Assembly: GCA_964550535.1 (NCBI GenBank)
Contig: CAZJZQ010000017.1
Coordinates: 1 to 37,185, forward strand
Origin: UBA7672 sp964550535
GTDB lineage: Bacteria; Pseudomonadota; Alphaproteobacteria; Caulobacterales; Hyphomonadaceae
Length of the DNA stretch: 37,185 nucleotides
Direction of reading: 5' to 3'
Under the pieces are notes generated by a model that did not search any database, was not told the origin of the DNA, and was given only the letters and a program-made list of their open reading frames with translations. Each line of letters opens with the position of its first letter. The stretch's first letter is position 1. Shown piece by piece: positions 7,421-15,808 of this stretch. The translations under genes and the position numbers were made by a program.

Positions 7421-7978
7421 CTAGGCTTCAACGGCGGGGGTTTCAAGCGCTGCGCCGGAGGAAGGGTGTTCCAACGTCTCCATCAACAGGCCGAGCGCCT
7501 CCTTTAGCGCCAGCTGGCGAACGCCCGTCCGCCCGGCTTTGCCGAAATGATAGTCGTGGGTGGTTGCTCCGCCTTCGCGGCTCGCCACACAGATGTGGAC
7601 GAGGCCCTCCTCCCCGCCATCACCGGCCGGCCCCGCATAGCCCGTGATAGCGACAGCTATATCCGCGGCGGACCGCCCCAAAGTCCCACGCGCCAAGGCA
7701 ATGGCGACCTCGGCCGACACCGCGCCATGCTCGCGAAGCATCTCCGGAGCAACATCAAGGCATTCCGTCTTTGCTTCATCGCAATAAACGGCGAACCCGC
7801 GCTCAAACGCGTGTGATACGCCCTCGATATCGGTGAGCAGGGCCGCCAGAGCGCCGCCTGTGCAGCTTTCCGCCGTCGCAATCCGCAGGCCGCTATCCGC
7901 CGCCGCGCGCATGCAGCGCCCGGCGGCGGTTTCCAGATCGTGGTTGTAGATCACGGCGGACGGCAAGCTGTCCGGCAT
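7421..7978 (-). CDS. pncC: Nicotinamide-nucleotide amidohydrolase (PncC / CinA C-terminal domain)
   Basis: This 185-residue protein is a stand-alone CinA C-terminal domain. Characterised members deamidate NMN to NaMN and ammonia and so recycle the pyridine nucleotide cycle product of DNA ligase. The signature TAESCTGG (35-42) holds the catalytic Ser, GAVSAEVA follows at about 86, and ITGYAGP is the phosphate/ribose-binding loop. The N-terminal competence/damage domain of full CinA is absent, as is usual in proteobacteria. The C-terminal 15 residues are extra and unconserved-looking. It ends 48 bases before apbE and starts 8 bases after the hemerythrin gene stop, so the three are probably one operon. 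Confidence 0.9.
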   Translation of the reverse strand: MPDSLPSAVIYNHDLETAAGRCMRAAADSGLRIATAESCTGGALAALLTDIEGVSHAFERGFAVYCDEAKTECLDVAPEMLREHGAVSAEVAIALARGTLGRSAADIAVAITGYAGPAGDGGEEGLVHICVASREGGATTHDYHFGKAGRTGVRQLALKEALGLLMETLEHPSSGAALETPAVEA

Positions 7979-7986
7979 GTCACGCC

Positions 7987-8538
7987 TCAGTTCGCCATCC
8001 CGATGGGGTGGCCAACCTTCAACTGCACGCCAGCCATGGAGCGGGTTTCCGGAGTGGGGATGCCATTCTGCTTGAACAGCCTCGTCAGCTCTTCTTTCCG
8101 TTCCTTCAGCTGCTCGCCCAGATCCATCAGGTCGATATCGGCCTTGCGGGCCTGCGCAAACATGCCGTCCCGCTTTTCCTCTTCCTTGACGTGATGCTTA
8201 ATCTCTTCCGACAGGACTTTGACCTTGGCGTCGTAGAAGTCATCGTCGGGCGAACCTTCCAGCAATTCGGCGATCAGCATCTTCGCGCCATCGTGCTCGA
8301 CATGGGCTTCATCGAGGAGGTCTTCCTCGATCTGACCTTGCAGCGCGGGATAGAATATCTCTTCCTCAATCGTTGCGTGGACGCAGAGTTCCAGACAGAT
8401 TTGCTCGGCTAGTTTCTGTTTCGAGGCTTTGCCGCGGGCTGATTCGTATTTCTCGAACAGCTCCTCGACCTTGCGGTGGTCTGACTTCAGAAGCGCGATC
8501 GCGTCCTCTGGTTTCGAATTTGGCTTTCGGCTGGCCAT
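7987..8538 (-). CDS. Hemerythrin HHE-domain protein
   Basis: This 183-residue, highly charged, helical protein has the spaced His/Glu ligands of a hemerythrin-like di-iron four-helix bundle. The candidates are His21 (KSDHRKVEELF), His54 and Glu58 (HATIEEE), His82 (EAHVEHD), and His116 with Glu120 (HHVKEEE). Such proteins bind oxygen, nitric oxide or iron and are often stress-linked. The ATG at 8538 is chosen for the GAGGGAG site upstream; sequence further upstream in frame is low-quality and overlaps the divergent promoter region. The C-terminal 40 residues beyond the bundle end in a Gly/Pro/Val tail with no known motif. It is the first gene of the probable operon with pncC and apbE and is transcribed away from the alpha-2-macroglobulin gene. 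Confidence 0.88.
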   Translation of the reverse strand: MASRKPNSKPEDAIALLKSDHRKVEELFEKYESARGKASKQKLAEQICLELCVHATIEEEIFYPALQGQIEEDLLDEAHVEHDGAKMLIAELLEGSPDDDFYDAKVKVLSEEIKHHVKEEEKRDGMFAQARKADIDLMDLGEQLKERKEELTRLFKQNGIPTPETRSMAGVQLKVGHPIGMAN

Positions 8539-8768
8539 TTTATTGCTCCCTCTGGCGCGAATGCCCCACAACTCGCTTTCCCAGAACGCGCCGGCAAGCT
8601 GCCGGTTCAACCTGTCCAGCGCCGGACTTCCCGGAAACGCTCCAGGCGATGTGCAGCCAAAAATTTCAGCAGCTTGCCGCGCCGTAGCCGCCTCCGGGCC
8701 CTTCCAAATCACGGGCCCGTGTGGGTATGTTGGCTGCAATCATCCAGGGCAGGGGTCAGGAGGACGTC
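8539..8768. other. Divergent intergenic region (hemerythrin / alpha-2-macroglobulin)
   Basis: These 230 bases lie between two divergent starts and must hold promoters for both. I see no convincing -35/-10 pair, long palindrome or RNA element. An AGGAGG ribosome site at 8758-8763 belongs to the plus-strand gene. Short in-frame extensions of both neighbours read through here but lack start support. Confidence 0.5.
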
Positions 8769-11700
8769 GTGGGGACGCAACGGGTTTTGCGCGCGTTGAG
8801 ATTGGCCCTCGCCGGCGCGGCGGCCATGGCCGCCCTGGCGGGATGCGGACCGGGGGCCGGCGACGGCGAGGCCACCTCCCTGCTTGGCCAGGCCAATGGG
8901 CCGGCCATGGAAACGCGGCAGCCAAGCTCGCGCCGGGCCGGTCAGCCGGAATCCCGCAAGTTCGAGTTCGTGCGCTACGCCATCGATGTGAGCCAGGACG
9001 TTCCCCGCGCCTGCCTCGCCTTCTCCTCCTCGCTGGACCCGCAGCGGGACTATTCTCCCTATGTCGAGATCAAGCCAGCGACGCAGACCGCGCTGTCGGT
9101 CGAGGGCGCCAATCTCTGCGTTGGCGGTCTCAGCTTTGGCGTCGAGCGCGAATTGACCCTCCGCTCCGGCCTGCCCGCCATGGACGGCCGCACGCTGGCC
9201 TTTGACGAGACGATCCCGATCGAATTCGGGGACCGTCCTGCCTTTGTCGGCTTCAACGGCGACGGCGTGATCCTGCCGCGCGTCGAGGCGGACGGCCTGC
9301 CCATCCAGACCGTAAACGTGGACAAGATCCAGGTCACAGTCTCGCGCATTACCGACCGCGCGCTGGCGTTCAAGACGATCTCCGCCGGTTACTCCCATTC
9401 GCAGGGCGGCTGGGGGTATATGGATTATAATTCCGAAGTTTATGACGTCGCCCAGCAGCTGTGGACCGGCGAGTTGGACACGCCCGGCTCGCCCAACGCC
9501 GCGACCACGACGATTTTCCCGATCGCCAAAGCGGCGCCGAAGCTTGAGCCCGGCGCCTATTTCATCGAGCTGTCGCAGATCGACGCCGCAGGCAAGGTTC
9601 CCAATGATGCGGCGCAGGCCAAACGCTGGCTGATTATCACCGATCTCGCCCTCACCACCTTCACCGGCCAGAACGGCATGTCCGCGACGGTGCGCTCTCT
9701 ACAGACGGCGAAAGCGGCGCGGGGCGTACGGGTGGAGCTGATCGCGCGCAATAACGAAGTGCTGGCGCGCGGCGACAGCGACGCGTCGGGCCACATCCGT
9801 TTCTCCGGGCCCGTCATGAAGGGCGAAGGGCCGATGGCGCCGCGCCTGCTGCTGGCCTATGGCGCCAATGGCGATTTTGCGGTGCTCGACCTCGACCGTC
9901 CTCCGGTTGATCTGTCCGAGCGCAATATCGGTGGGCGCACGCCCGCGAGCGAAGCAGACGCCTTTGTCTATCTCGACCGCGGCGTCTATCGCCCCGGCGA
10001 AACCGTTTTCGCCACGGCGTTGATCCGCGATGCGGCGGCGAACGCGCTGGCGGACCGTCCGGGCTCGCTGATCGTGTATCGTCCGAACGGGCTGGAGGCG
10101 GCGCGCCACCGGTTCGAGAACGCGCGGGAGGGCGGGTCTGTCCGCTTCGACTATGCAGTGCCGAAAGCGGCGGCGCGTGGCGCGTGGCGGATCGCGGCCG
10201 AAGTGGACGGCGTCGGCGTTGTCGGCTCGCGCTCCTTCGCCGTGGAAGACTTCGTGCCGCAGCGCATCGCGCTGACGCTTGCCGCCGATGAAGCTCCGCT
10301 GGGCCGCAACCAGACGCGGCGCGTCGACGCCAATGTGCGCTTCCTCTATGGCGCGCCGGGCGCCGGCCTTCCCGTGGAAGGCAGCGTGCGCGTGGAGCCC
10401 GATCCGAACCCGTTCCCGCAACTCGCCGGCTTCAGCTTTGGCCGTCATGATGAAGCGTTCCGCGAGTCCGCCTTCGACCTGCCGGATGCGGTGGCCGATG
10501 GTTCAGGCCGCGCGGGTCTGGTGATCGATCCGCGTCAGGAATACATTGAGTCTTCCCGCCCTCTGCGGCTGCGCGCGGTGATCAGCGCAATCGAACCGGG
10601 CGGCCGCGCCGTGCGGGACGATGTCCGCATCGCCTTCCGTCCAAACGACCGCTATGTCGGCATCAAGCCGGCCTTTCCGGATGGCTCCTCGCCCGAGGGC
10701 GAGAAAGCCGCGTTCGAGGTTGTGTCGCTGGATCGCACCGGCGCGCTGAAAGCCGGAGAGATCAACTGGCGTCTTGTTCGCATCGACTGGAAATATGACT
10801 GGTATCGCACCGATGGCGGCGCCTGGCAGTGGCGCCGGTCGCGTGAAGTCGTCGCGATCGAAGACGGCATGGCGCGCATCGCCGAGGGCCAGCGCGGACG
10901 CATTGAAACCAGCCGCGATCTGGACTGGGGCGATTATGAACTCGTGCTGATCGAAGCGAACACCGCGGCGGAGGCGAGTTATGCCTTCTGGGCGGGCTTC
11001 GGCGGCCAGACCAAGGACGGCGCGGAGGCGCCTGATCGCGTGCGCATGACCGTTCCGGACAAGCTTCCGGCGGCGGGCGGCGAAGTCGAGATCGGGATCA
11101 TGCCGCCCTATGCCGGCGAAGCCGAGATCGTGGTCGCCTCCGAAAATGTGATCCTCACCCGCACCGTTTCGGTGAAGGCCGAGGGCACGCGCATCAAACT
11201 ACCCGTCACCAAGGATTGGGGCGCGGGCGTCTATGTGATGGCGACGGTCTATACGCCGCGCGATCCCGTTGACCGGCCCAAGCCGCGCCGCGCCGTGGGT
11301 GTCGCCCATGTTGCGGTGGACGTTGCGCCACGCACCTTCGAGCTGACGCTGACAACGCCCGAAATCCAGCGGCCCAACAGCCAGCTGAAGATCGAGATCG
11401 CGGCTACTTCCGGCCCGGTGCGCGAAGACAGCTATGTCACGCTTGCGGCGGTGGATGAAGGCATCCTGCTGCTCACCGGCTTCCAGTCGCCTGATCCGGC
11501 CAGCTATTTCTTCGGCAAGCGACGCCTGGGCGTTGAGCTGCGCGACGACTATGGCCGCCTGCTCGATCCCAACATGGGCGCAGCGGGCACGGTCCGGAGC
11601 GGCGGCGACCAGCTTGGCGGCGCGGGGCTCAGCGTTGTGCCGACAAAATCGGTGGCGCTGTTCTCTGGCCCTGTGAAGCTNNNNNNNNNNAAGCTGGACA

Positions 11701-13700
11701 ATCGCGGTCGCGCGACCGTCACGCTCGATGTGCCGGAGTTCAATGGCGAGTTGCGGCTGATGGCCGTGGCCTGGTCCAAGTCAGGCGCCGGCTCGGCGGC
11801 GAAGCCGCTGACAGTGCGCGACCAGGTTCCATCCGAACTCATCCTGCCGCGCTTCCTCGCACCGGGCGACGAAGCGGTGGCGACCGTGACGCTCGACAAT
11901 ATAGAAGGCGGATCGGGAACCTACCGCGCCAATGTGTCGGCCAGCGCGCCGGTGACGGTGGCCGACGCCCAACAGAGCACCAGCCTCAACGCCAGCCAAC
12001 GGCGCGACCTGACGGCGCGCATCGGGGCGACCACTGAAGGCATCGCCAACCTGACGCTTCAGGTGAGCGGGCCGAACAACTTCGCCGTGTCGCGCAGCTA
12101 TCCGATCCAGACACGCTCCGCCTGGCTGCCCGCCAGCAATGTGGAACGCACGGTGATCCAGCCCGGCGAAAGCTTCACGCCGCGGCCGGACGCGCTGGCC
12201 AGCTACATCGCCGGATCGGGGGCGGTGCAGGTGTCCTTCTCGCCCATTCCGATGGACGCGGCGGCGCTGTTCGACTCGCTCGACCGCTATCCCTATGGCT
12301 GCACCGAGCAGATCGTCAGCCGTGCGATGCCCCTGCTTTATGCTGACCAGATGGCGGCGCTGACGGGACGCAAATCCCCATCCGATATCCGCAACCAGGT
12401 GCAGGAGGCGATCTCTACCGTCCTCAACCGTCAGGATGCGGACGGCGCAATCGGCATGTGGCGCATCGGCGACCGCCTGGCGACGCCGTGGCTTGGCGCC
12501 TATGCGGTCGACTTCCTCGGCCGCGCCAAAGCGGCGGGTTATGTCGTGCCAGACGCCGCGCTCAACCGCGCTTACGATGCGCTGGAGGAATTTGCGGTAC
12601 GCGAACGCACATGGTCTGCGGGGTATGATTTTGAGGTCTATGGGGGCCGGTACACCTCCGACAGCAACCAGAAGCTGATGGATCGCTCGGTCGCCTACGC
12701 CTCCTACGTGCTGGCGAAGGCCGGCCGGATGGATCGTTCGCGCCTGCGTTACCTGCATGACGACCGCATCAATCGCATCGAAAGTCCGCTCGCGCGCGCG
12801 CAGATCGCAACCGCGCTGTTCATGATCGGCGACAACTCCCGCGCCGTCTCGGCCTTTGACAAGGCGGAGGAAGCGCTGGGTCACACCAATTCGGGCGACT
12901 ACTACCAGACGCCTCGCCGCGATGTGGCGGGCGTGCTCGCCCTGGCCAGCGAGGCGCGCGCGACCGCGCGCGTGCAGCGCCTGTCAGACCGCGTGGCGCG
13001 CGACCTGCCCGAACCCGACCGCCTGACGACACAGGAGAAGGCCTTCCTTCTGCTGGCCGCCAACGCACTGTCGGGCGGGCAATCCACTGTCAGCGTCAAC
13101 GTGCAGGGACAGGCGGACACGGTCACGCAAGGCCGCGTCTTCCGCCTCATGGACGCGCACATGCGCCAACCGCCGGCCTTCACCAATTCGGGCTCCGGCC
13201 CGCTGTGGGTGACCAGTCTGGCGCGCGGCGCTCCGTCCAGCGCGCCCGCTCCAGCCGCCGATGGCGTCGTGGTGGACAAGCAGTTGTGGACGCCCGGCGG
13301 CAACGCCATCAACGGAACCAGCTTCCGTCAGGGCGACCGTGTGATCGTGGCGATCTCGATGATCGCCTCTGAACAGCGCACCACGCCCATGATCCTCGCC
13401 GACCTGCTGCCCGCGGGCTTCGAGATCGAGGCGGTGCTGCGTCCCGAAGACGCCGGCAATAACGGCCCGTACCGCTTCCTCGGTGAACTCGCCGTGCCGA
13501 ACATTGCGGAGGCGCGCGATGATCGCTTCGTGGCGGCCATCGACCTGCGCGACCGGCGGCCGGCGACGGTGGCCTATGTCGTGCGCGCGGTGACGCCCGG
13601 AACCTTCACCATGCCGGGTGCGGTGGCGGAGGATATGTACCGCCCCGACACCTTCGGCCGCACATCTTCACGCACGATCGAGATCGCCAGAAGGAACTGA
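8769..13700 (+). CDS. Bacterial alpha-2-macroglobulin family lipoprotein (thioester type)
   Basis: This is a giant protein (about 1643 codons including a gap of ten N) of the bacterial alpha-2-macroglobulin family, YfhM/ECAM-like. Such proteins are thought to trap foreign proteases in the periplasm and protect the envelope, working with PBP1C. The signal peptide ends in a lipobox (ALAGC, Cys26). MG-like domains fill the first 900 residues, with a bait-region stretch expected in the middle. The family block FSGPV...FNGELRLMAVAWS is at about 970. The thioester motif is intact as GCTEQ (Cys1178 to Gln1181), followed by the alpha/alpha toroid. GTG at 8769 is chosen because AGGAGG lies 5 bases upstream and the signal peptide then begins correctly. 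The stop overlaps the pbpC start (TGATG). The N run at 11681-11690 keeps the frame open. Confidence 0.93.
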   Translation: MGTQRVLRALRLALAGAAAMAALAGCGPGAGDGEATSLLGQANGPAMETRQPSSRRAGQPESRKFEFVRYAIDVSQDVPRACLAFSSSLDPQRDYSPYVEIKPATQTALSVEGANLCVGGLSFGVERELTLRSGLPAMDGRTLAFDETIPIEFGDRPAFVGFNGDGVILPRVEADGLPIQTVNVDKIQVTVSRITDRALAFKTISAGYSHSQGGWGYMDYNSEVYDVAQQLWTGELDTPGSPNAATTTIFPIAKAAPKLEPGAYFIELSQIDAAGKVPNDAAQAKRWLIITDLALTTFTGQNGMSATVRSLQTAKAARGVRVELIARNNEVLARGDSDASGHIRFSGPVMKGEGPMAPRLLLAYGANGDFAVLDLDRPPVDLSERNIGGRTPASEADAFVYLDRGVYRPGETVFATALIRDAAANALADRPGSLIVYRPNGLEAARHRFENAREGGSVRFDYAVPKAAARGAWRIAAEVDGVGVVGSRSFAVEDFVPQRIALTLAADEAPLGRNQTRRVDANVRFLYGAPGAGLPVEGSVRVEPDPNPFPQLAGFSFGRHDEAFRESAFDLPDAVADGSGRAGLVIDPRQEYIESSRPLRLRAVISAIEPGGRAVRDDVRIAFRPNDRYVGIKPAFPDGSSPEGEKAAFEVVSLDRTGALKAGEINWRLVRIDWKYDWYRTDGGAWQWRRSREVVAIEDGMARIAEGQRGRIETSRDLDWGDYELVLIEANTAAEASYAFWAGFGGQTKDGAEAPDRVRMTVPDKLPAAGGEVEIGIMPPYAGEAEIVVASENVILTRTVSVKAEGTRIKLPVTKDWGAGVYVMATVYTPRDPVDRPKPRRAVGVAHVAVDVAPRTFELTLTTPEIQRPNSQLKIEIAATSGPVREDSYVTLAAVDEGILLLTGFQSPDPASYFFGKRRLGVELRDDYGRLLDPNMGAAGTVRSGGDQLGGAGLSVVPTKSVALFSGPVKXXXXKLDNRGRATVTLDVPEFNGELRLMAVAWSKSGAGSAAKPLTVRDQVPSELILPRFLAPGDEAVATVTLDNIEGGSGTYRANVSASAPVTVADAQQSTSLNASQRRDLTARIGATTEGIANLTLQVSGPNNFAVSRSYPIQTRSAWLPASNVERTVIQPGESFTPRPDALASYIAGSGAVQVSFSPIPMDAAALFDSLDRYPYGCTEQIVSRAMPLLYADQMAALTGRKSPSDIRNQVQEAISTVLNRQDADGAIGMWRIGDRLATPWLGAYAVDFLGRAKAAGYVVPDAALNRAYDALEEFAVRERTWSAGYDFEVYGGRYTSDSNQKLMDRSVAYASYVLAKAGRMDRSRLRYLHDDRINRIESPLARAQIATALFMIGDNSRAVSAFDKAEEALGHTNSGDYYQTPRRDVAGVLALASEARATARVQRLSDRVARDLPEPDRLTTQEKAFLLLAANALSGGQSTVSVNVQGQADTVTQGRVFRLMDAHMRQPPAFTNSGSGPLWVTSLARGAPSSAPAPAADGVVVDKQLWTPGGNAINGTSFRQGDRVIVAISMIASEQRTTPMILADLLPAGFEIEAVLRPEDAGNNGPYRFLGELAVPNIAEARDDRFVAAIDLRDRRPATVAYVVRAVTPGTFTMPGAVAEDMYRPDTFGRTSSRTIEIARRN
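11681..11690. other. Assembly gap (10 N) inside the alpha-2-macroglobulin gene
   Basis: Ten N are flanked on both sides by the same five bases, AAGCT. Merging the two copies removes 15 bases, keeps the frame and gives the family-like reading FSGPVKLDNRG. The gap therefore probably marks joined contig ends that overlap, not missing sequence. Confidence 0.8.
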
Positions 13701-15802
13701 TGCTTCGCGCCGCCATCTCCCGGTTGCCGGCATTTCGTTGGCCGAAAGAATGGTGGCGGCGCGTAGCTGTCATTGTGCTCGCCGTCGCCATCCCGCTGAA
13801 GCTGGCGGACTGGATATTCCCTCTGCCTCTGGCGCGCGCGAACGATACGTCCGCAGTCGTGAGGGACAGGCGCGGAGCCACCTTGCGCGTGTTCCCGGTC
13901 GAGGACGGCAAATGGCGCGTGCGCGCGGATATCGATCGCATCGATCCCGACTTCATCGACGCGTTGTTGATCTACGAGGACAAACGGTTCCACTCGCACA
14001 GCGGCGTCGACCCGCTCGCCATTGTGCGCGCTGTCTCGTCGTCGGCGTCGGCGGGGCGCATTGTATCCGGTGGATCCACGATCACGATGCAGACGGCGCG
14101 GTTGCTGGAAAAGCGGCCGCGCAATATCGGCTCCAAGATCATCGAGGCGTTTCGCGCCTGGCAGATCGAGAACCGGTTCAGCAAGGATGAGATTCTCGAA
14201 CTCTATCTGACGCTGGCCCCCTATGGCGGCAACCTTGAGGGCGTGCGCGCGGCGTCGTGGGCCTATTTCGGACGGGAGCCGGACAACCTCTCGCCCGACC
14301 AGATCGCCATGCTGATCGCCCTGCCGCAATCGCCCGAAGCGCGACGGCCGGATCTACGGCCGGAGAATGCGGTGATCGCGCGCGAGCGTGTTCTTGACCG
14401 GCTCGCGGGTGAAGGCGTGTTCGCCGCCGACCTCGCCGCCGAGTCCGCCGAATATCCCGCCCCCGCCCGCCGCGACTTCCCGTCCATCGCCTGGCACGCC
14501 TCTGAGGAGGCCGTGCGGCGGGCGAAGCGGCAAGGGGACATCACCACCACGCTCGACCTCCCCCTTCAGATGCAGCTGGAAACCCTGGCGGGGCGCCACG
14601 CTCTCGCCGCACAGGATGGCGTGCAGGTGGCGATCGTGGTGGCCGATATCGCGACGCGCGAAGTGCGCGCTTCTGTCGGGTCTGCGGACCGGGCCGGCCC
14701 CGGCGGATGGCTCGACCTCACCAACCGCCCGCGCTCGCCCGGCTCCACACTGAAGCCTTTCATCTACGGCCTCGCCTTTGACGATGGCATCGCGGCGCCG
14801 AATACGCGCATCGCGGACGCGCCCAAGCGTTTTGCCTCCTACCGTCCCGACAATTTCGACCGCATGTTCCGTGGCGACGTGACGGTGGCCGAAGCATTGC
14901 AACATTCACTGAACGTGCCCGCAGTCTCGGCGCTGGATGCGGTGGGCGCCCGGCGCTTCGTGGCGACGTTGGCTTTTGCGGGCGCGCATGTCGCGCTACC
15001 CACGGATGGCGATGACGATGCAGGCCTGGCCATCGCGCTCGGCGGCCTCGGCCTCACCGTGCGCGATCTCGCCGTGCTTTATGCCGCGCTGGGCGACGGC
15101 GGACAGGCGCTGCCGCTGGTATGGCTGAAGGAGGAGGCGGAGGAGCGGCAGAAAAATCCGCCTTCCCCAACCTCGATCATGTCCGCTGCCTCGGCGCGCG
15201 ATATCGTACGCGTGTTGAGCGATGCGCCCATGCCCGCCGGCCGCATGCCGGCACGTCTCACGCAGGAAGCGCCGGTCATCGCGTTCAAGACAGGCACGTC
15301 CTATGGCTTCCGCGACGCCTGGGCGGCGGGCGTGGGCAATGGCCACGCCATCATTGTCTGGGCCGGCCGCGCGGACAGCACGCCACGCCCCGGCGTGACG
15401 GGCCGTGACGGCACCCTGCCGCTTCTGTTCGAGACGTTCGACGCTGTGGCGCGCTCGATGCCTGCACGCGGTTCCGGCCCCGCCCTGCGCGACGCGGATA
15501 TGCAGGATGCGAAACCGCCTGCGCCGCTCTCGCGTTTCGAGCGGCAGAACATGCCGCCGCATATCCTGTTCCCGCCGGATAACGCAGAAGTGTGGCGCGA
15601 CGAGGAGCACGCCTCCTTCGTTCTTGCCGCCGAGGGACAAGGCCATCTGGCCTGGTATGTCGATGGCGCGCCGCTGGGCCGCAACACATCGGGGGATGTG
15701 GTGTGGCGGCCAGCTGAAGCTGGCTTCTACAGCCTTACCGTGGTCGACACCCAGGGCCGCTCCGCCAGGACGCGGGTGCGGGTGCGTACGCCGGAAGGAT
15801 AG
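13700..15802 (+). CDS. pbpC: Penicillin-binding protein 1C (transglycosylase/transpeptidase)
   Basis: This 700-residue bifunctional class A PBP polymerises lipid II and has a transpeptidase fold. One membrane helix lies at about 21-38, so the rest is periplasmic. The GT51 domain (about 50-225) shows EDKRFHSHSGVD with catalytic Glu93 and GGSTITMQ at 124-131. The transpeptidase domain has STLK (Ser349, Lys352), SLN (403-405) and KTGTS (530-534). A C-terminal BiPBP_C Ig-like domain occupies about 617-700. These features and the adjacency to alpha-2-macroglobulin identify PBP1C rather than PBP1A or 1B. Translation is coupled to the upstream gene through a one-base overlap, matching the known genetic pairing in many proteobacteria. 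It converges on the EF-G-like gene with only 6 bases between, so no dedicated terminator fits. Confidence 0.96.
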   Translation: MLRAAISRLPAFRWPKEWWRRVAVIVLAVAIPLKLADWIFPLPLARANDTSAVVRDRRGATLRVFPVEDGKWRVRADIDRIDPDFIDALLIYEDKRFHSHSGVDPLAIVRAVSSSASAGRIVSGGSTITMQTARLLEKRPRNIGSKIIEAFRAWQIENRFSKDEILELYLTLAPYGGNLEGVRAASWAYFGREPDNLSPDQIAMLIALPQSPEARRPDLRPENAVIARERVLDRLAGEGVFAADLAAESAEYPAPARRDFPSIAWHASEEAVRRAKRQGDITTTLDLPLQMQLETLAGRHALAAQDGVQVAIVVADIATREVRASVGSADRAGPGGWLDLTNRPRSPGSTLKPFIYGLAFDDGIAAPNTRIADAPKRFASYRPDNFDRMFRGDVTVAEALQHSLNVPAVSALDAVGARRFVATLAFAGAHVALPTDGDDDAGLAIALGGLGLTVRDLAVLYAALGDGGQALPLVWLKEEAEERQKNPPSPTSIMSAASARDIVRVLSDAPMPAGRMPARLTQEAPVIAFKTGTSYGFRDAWAAGVGNGHAIIVWAGRADSTPRPGVTGRDGTLPLLFETFDAVARSMPARGSGPALRDADMQDAKPPAPLSRFERQNMPPHILFPPDNAEVWRDEEHASFVLAAEGQGHLAWYVDGAPLGRNTSGDVVWRPAEAGFYSLTVVDTQGRSARTRVRVRTPEG

Positions 15803-15808
15803 GCTGCG

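Noticed and set aside
11781..12884. 367-codon minus-strand frame inside the alpha-2-macroglobulin gene
   Set aside because: Composition is typical of an antisense shadow, and it crosses the thioester region of a clear gene.
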